This document shows, in pieces, positions 31,496-31,870 of a DNA stretch of 31,870 nt. The position numbers and the translations under genes are program-made. Origin of the DNA: an uncultured Oscillospiraceae bacterium (GTDB lineage Bacteria; Bacillota; Clostridia; Oscillospirales; Acutalibacteraceae). The notes under the pieces are model-generated. The model worked only from the letters and a program-made list of their open reading frames with translations. It did not search any database and was not told the origin of the DNA. The DNA is taken from the NCBI GenBank assembly GCA_900540305.1, contig UQFL01000019.1:1-31870 (forward strand), read 5' to 3'. Each line of letters begins with the position of its first letter. Within the stretch, counting starts at the first letter, position 1.

Positions 31496-31585
31496 AAGGC
31501 TGCCTTTTTAAAAACCGAATGACGCAATATCATTCGGGCAGACCTTTTGCATGGTTGCAGACATACGCAAGCTATCCGCAAAAGG
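31496..31585 (-). promoter_or_regulatory. Candidate attenuator in the S10 operon leader
   Basis: Read on the minus strand. An inner hairpin CCGAATGA / TCATTCGG (31537-31515, loop TATTGCG) runs into TTTTT and looks like an intrinsic terminator. An outer helix AAGG(T)CTGCC (31546-31537) with GGCAGCCTT (31504-31496) encloses it and its T-run; the two helices share base 31537. Upstream, CCTTTTGC (31585-31578) can pair perfectly with GCAAAAGG (31550-31543), whose AAGG is also part of the outer helix. The two pairings exclude each other, as expected for a switch. What it senses is unknown; an r-protein such as L4 is a guess from E. coli. Confidence 0.65.
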
Positions 31586-31732
31586 AAATAATACTGGTAT
31601 GATTTCGCCCGGTTTAAAATCGGACATACTCCGCCGAAATTCCCGCTTTGGGTCAAGCGCCACCTCCGGCATCATCGCATATCTTGTTGTGAGAAATCCA
31701 TACACCATATATAAATATATAATATATGCCAT
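31508..31732 (-). CDS. Possible 74-codon leader reading frame upstream of rpsJ
   Basis: An ATG at 31732 lies 8 bases behind GGAG, about 10 bases into the predicted transcript. The frame runs 74 codons and its TAA (31510-31508) falls in the T-run of the terminator-like hairpin. The residues (start MAYIIYLYMVYGFL, end CPNDIASFGF) match no family I know. Codon use is unlike its neighbours: three CGG arginines, where the cluster favours CGT-type and AGA codons. It may be a regulatory leader peptide, but more likely it is a chance frame across a structured RNA. Confidence 0.25.
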   Translation of the reverse strand: MAYIIYLYMVYGFLTTRYAMMPEVALDPKREFRRSMSDFKPGEIIPVLFPFADSLRMSATMQKVCPNDIASFGF

Positions 31733-31747
31733 TTCACACGCTCCGTT

Positions 31748-31776
31748 ATTATATAATAAGAGGGGTTGTTTGTCAA
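31748..31776 (-). promoter_or_regulatory. Main promoter of the S10 ribosomal supercluster
   Basis: On the minus strand: perfect TTGACA (31776-31771), 17-base spacer, perfect TATAAT (31753-31748). Directly upstream are A/T tracts (31777-31810) resembling an UP element for RpoA, fitting a very strong promoter. Transcription should start near 31741. Confidence 0.93.
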
Positions 31777-31838
31777 TAGAAAAATCAAAATATTTTTCAA
31801 ATTTTTTTCGTTATTTTTTACAAAGTTTATCAGTGAAT

Positions 31839-31858
31839 TTTTGTAAGATTTTACAAAA
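31839..31858. repeat. Perfect inverted repeat upstream of the S10 promoter
   Basis: TTTTGTAA and TTACAAAA flank GATT (8-bp arms). It sits about 63 bases upstream of the -35 box. Neither side has a proper terminator T-run, so it may be an operator; AT-rich DNA makes such palindromes fairly likely by chance. Confidence 0.4.
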
Positions 31859-31870
31859 TAAATTTTAAGA

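Noticed and set aside
31405..31656. Minus-strand frame of 83 codons overlapping the start of rpsJ
   Set aside because: It crosses the attenuator hairpins and overlaps rpsJ out of frame, with no ribosome binding site.
31551..31868. Plus-strand open frame of 105 codons over the S10 promoter and leader
   Set aside because: It runs through a consensus promoter on the other strand, has no ribosome binding site and ends in AT-rich DNA; it is best explained as the complement of the leader.
1..31870. CRISPR arrays, tRNA genes, insertion sequences, prophage genes
   Set aside because: No regularly spaced repeats, tRNA-like cloverleaf, transposase, integrase or phage structural genes were seen on either strand; the Tn5 end at base 7-25 is library adapter.

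Overview
The window is a chromosomal segment of a low- to mid-GC Gram-positive bacterium, most likely a Clostridia member of the Ruminococcaceae/Oscillospiraceae type. Several things point there: a T-box in front of pheST, an IreB-family gene, an unbroken Firmicutes-style S10-spc-alpha ribosomal cluster, zinc-ribbon (C+) forms of S4, S14, L24 and L36, strong GGAGG ribosome binding sites before nearly every gene, and frequent AGA codons with occasional TTG or GTG starts. A host-glycan enzyme (sialidase) suggests, without proving, a gut habitat. The first 25 bases are Nextera (Tn5) library adapter, so the left edge is an assembly end and not biology.

Layout: 1-319 holds adapter, a possible truncated gene tail and a terminator. 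An iron-type alcohol dehydrogenase (minus strand) and a GH33-like sialidase (plus strand) diverge around 1530-1675. At 3048-6808 lies the phenylalanyl-tRNA synthetase operon pheS-pheT with its own promoter and a UUC-specifier T-box leader. At 6906-7551 an IreB-family gene is followed by an unnamed conserved-looking 96-aa protein. On the minus strand come a sugar-kinase-like phosphotransferase (7609-8706), then a MacB-like permease and its adaptor protein (8816-11587) with no ATPase gene beside them. A purine operon purE-purM-purN-purO-purD runs from 15992 down to 11741; it uses an archaeal-type IMP cyclohydrolase (PurO) in place of a bifunctional PurH.

From 31776 down to 16101 is one complete ribosomal protein supercluster on the minus strand: rpsJ, rplC, rplD, rplW, rplB, rpsS, rplV, rpsC, rplP, rpmC, rpsQ, rplN, rplX, rplE, rpsN, rpsH, rplF, rplR, rpsE, rpmD, rplO, secY, adk, map, infA, rpmJ, rpsM, rpsK, rpsD, rpoA, rplQ. 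It ends at a good terminator. It starts at a consensus promoter followed by a leader of about 317 nt that contains a terminator-like hairpin inside a larger helix, and an upstream segment that can compete for part of that helix. That leader is the best candidate for an undescribed regulatory element here.

How the genes work together: most of the window is core growth machinery (translation, protein export, start of mRNA synthesis through RpoA, purine supply, Phe-tRNA charging). Sialidase and the kinase may take part in amino-sugar use, and the adaptor/permease pair probably exports or handles a peptide or toxic compound at the envelope. I found no tRNA or rRNA genes, insertion sequence, phage gene or CRISPR array.
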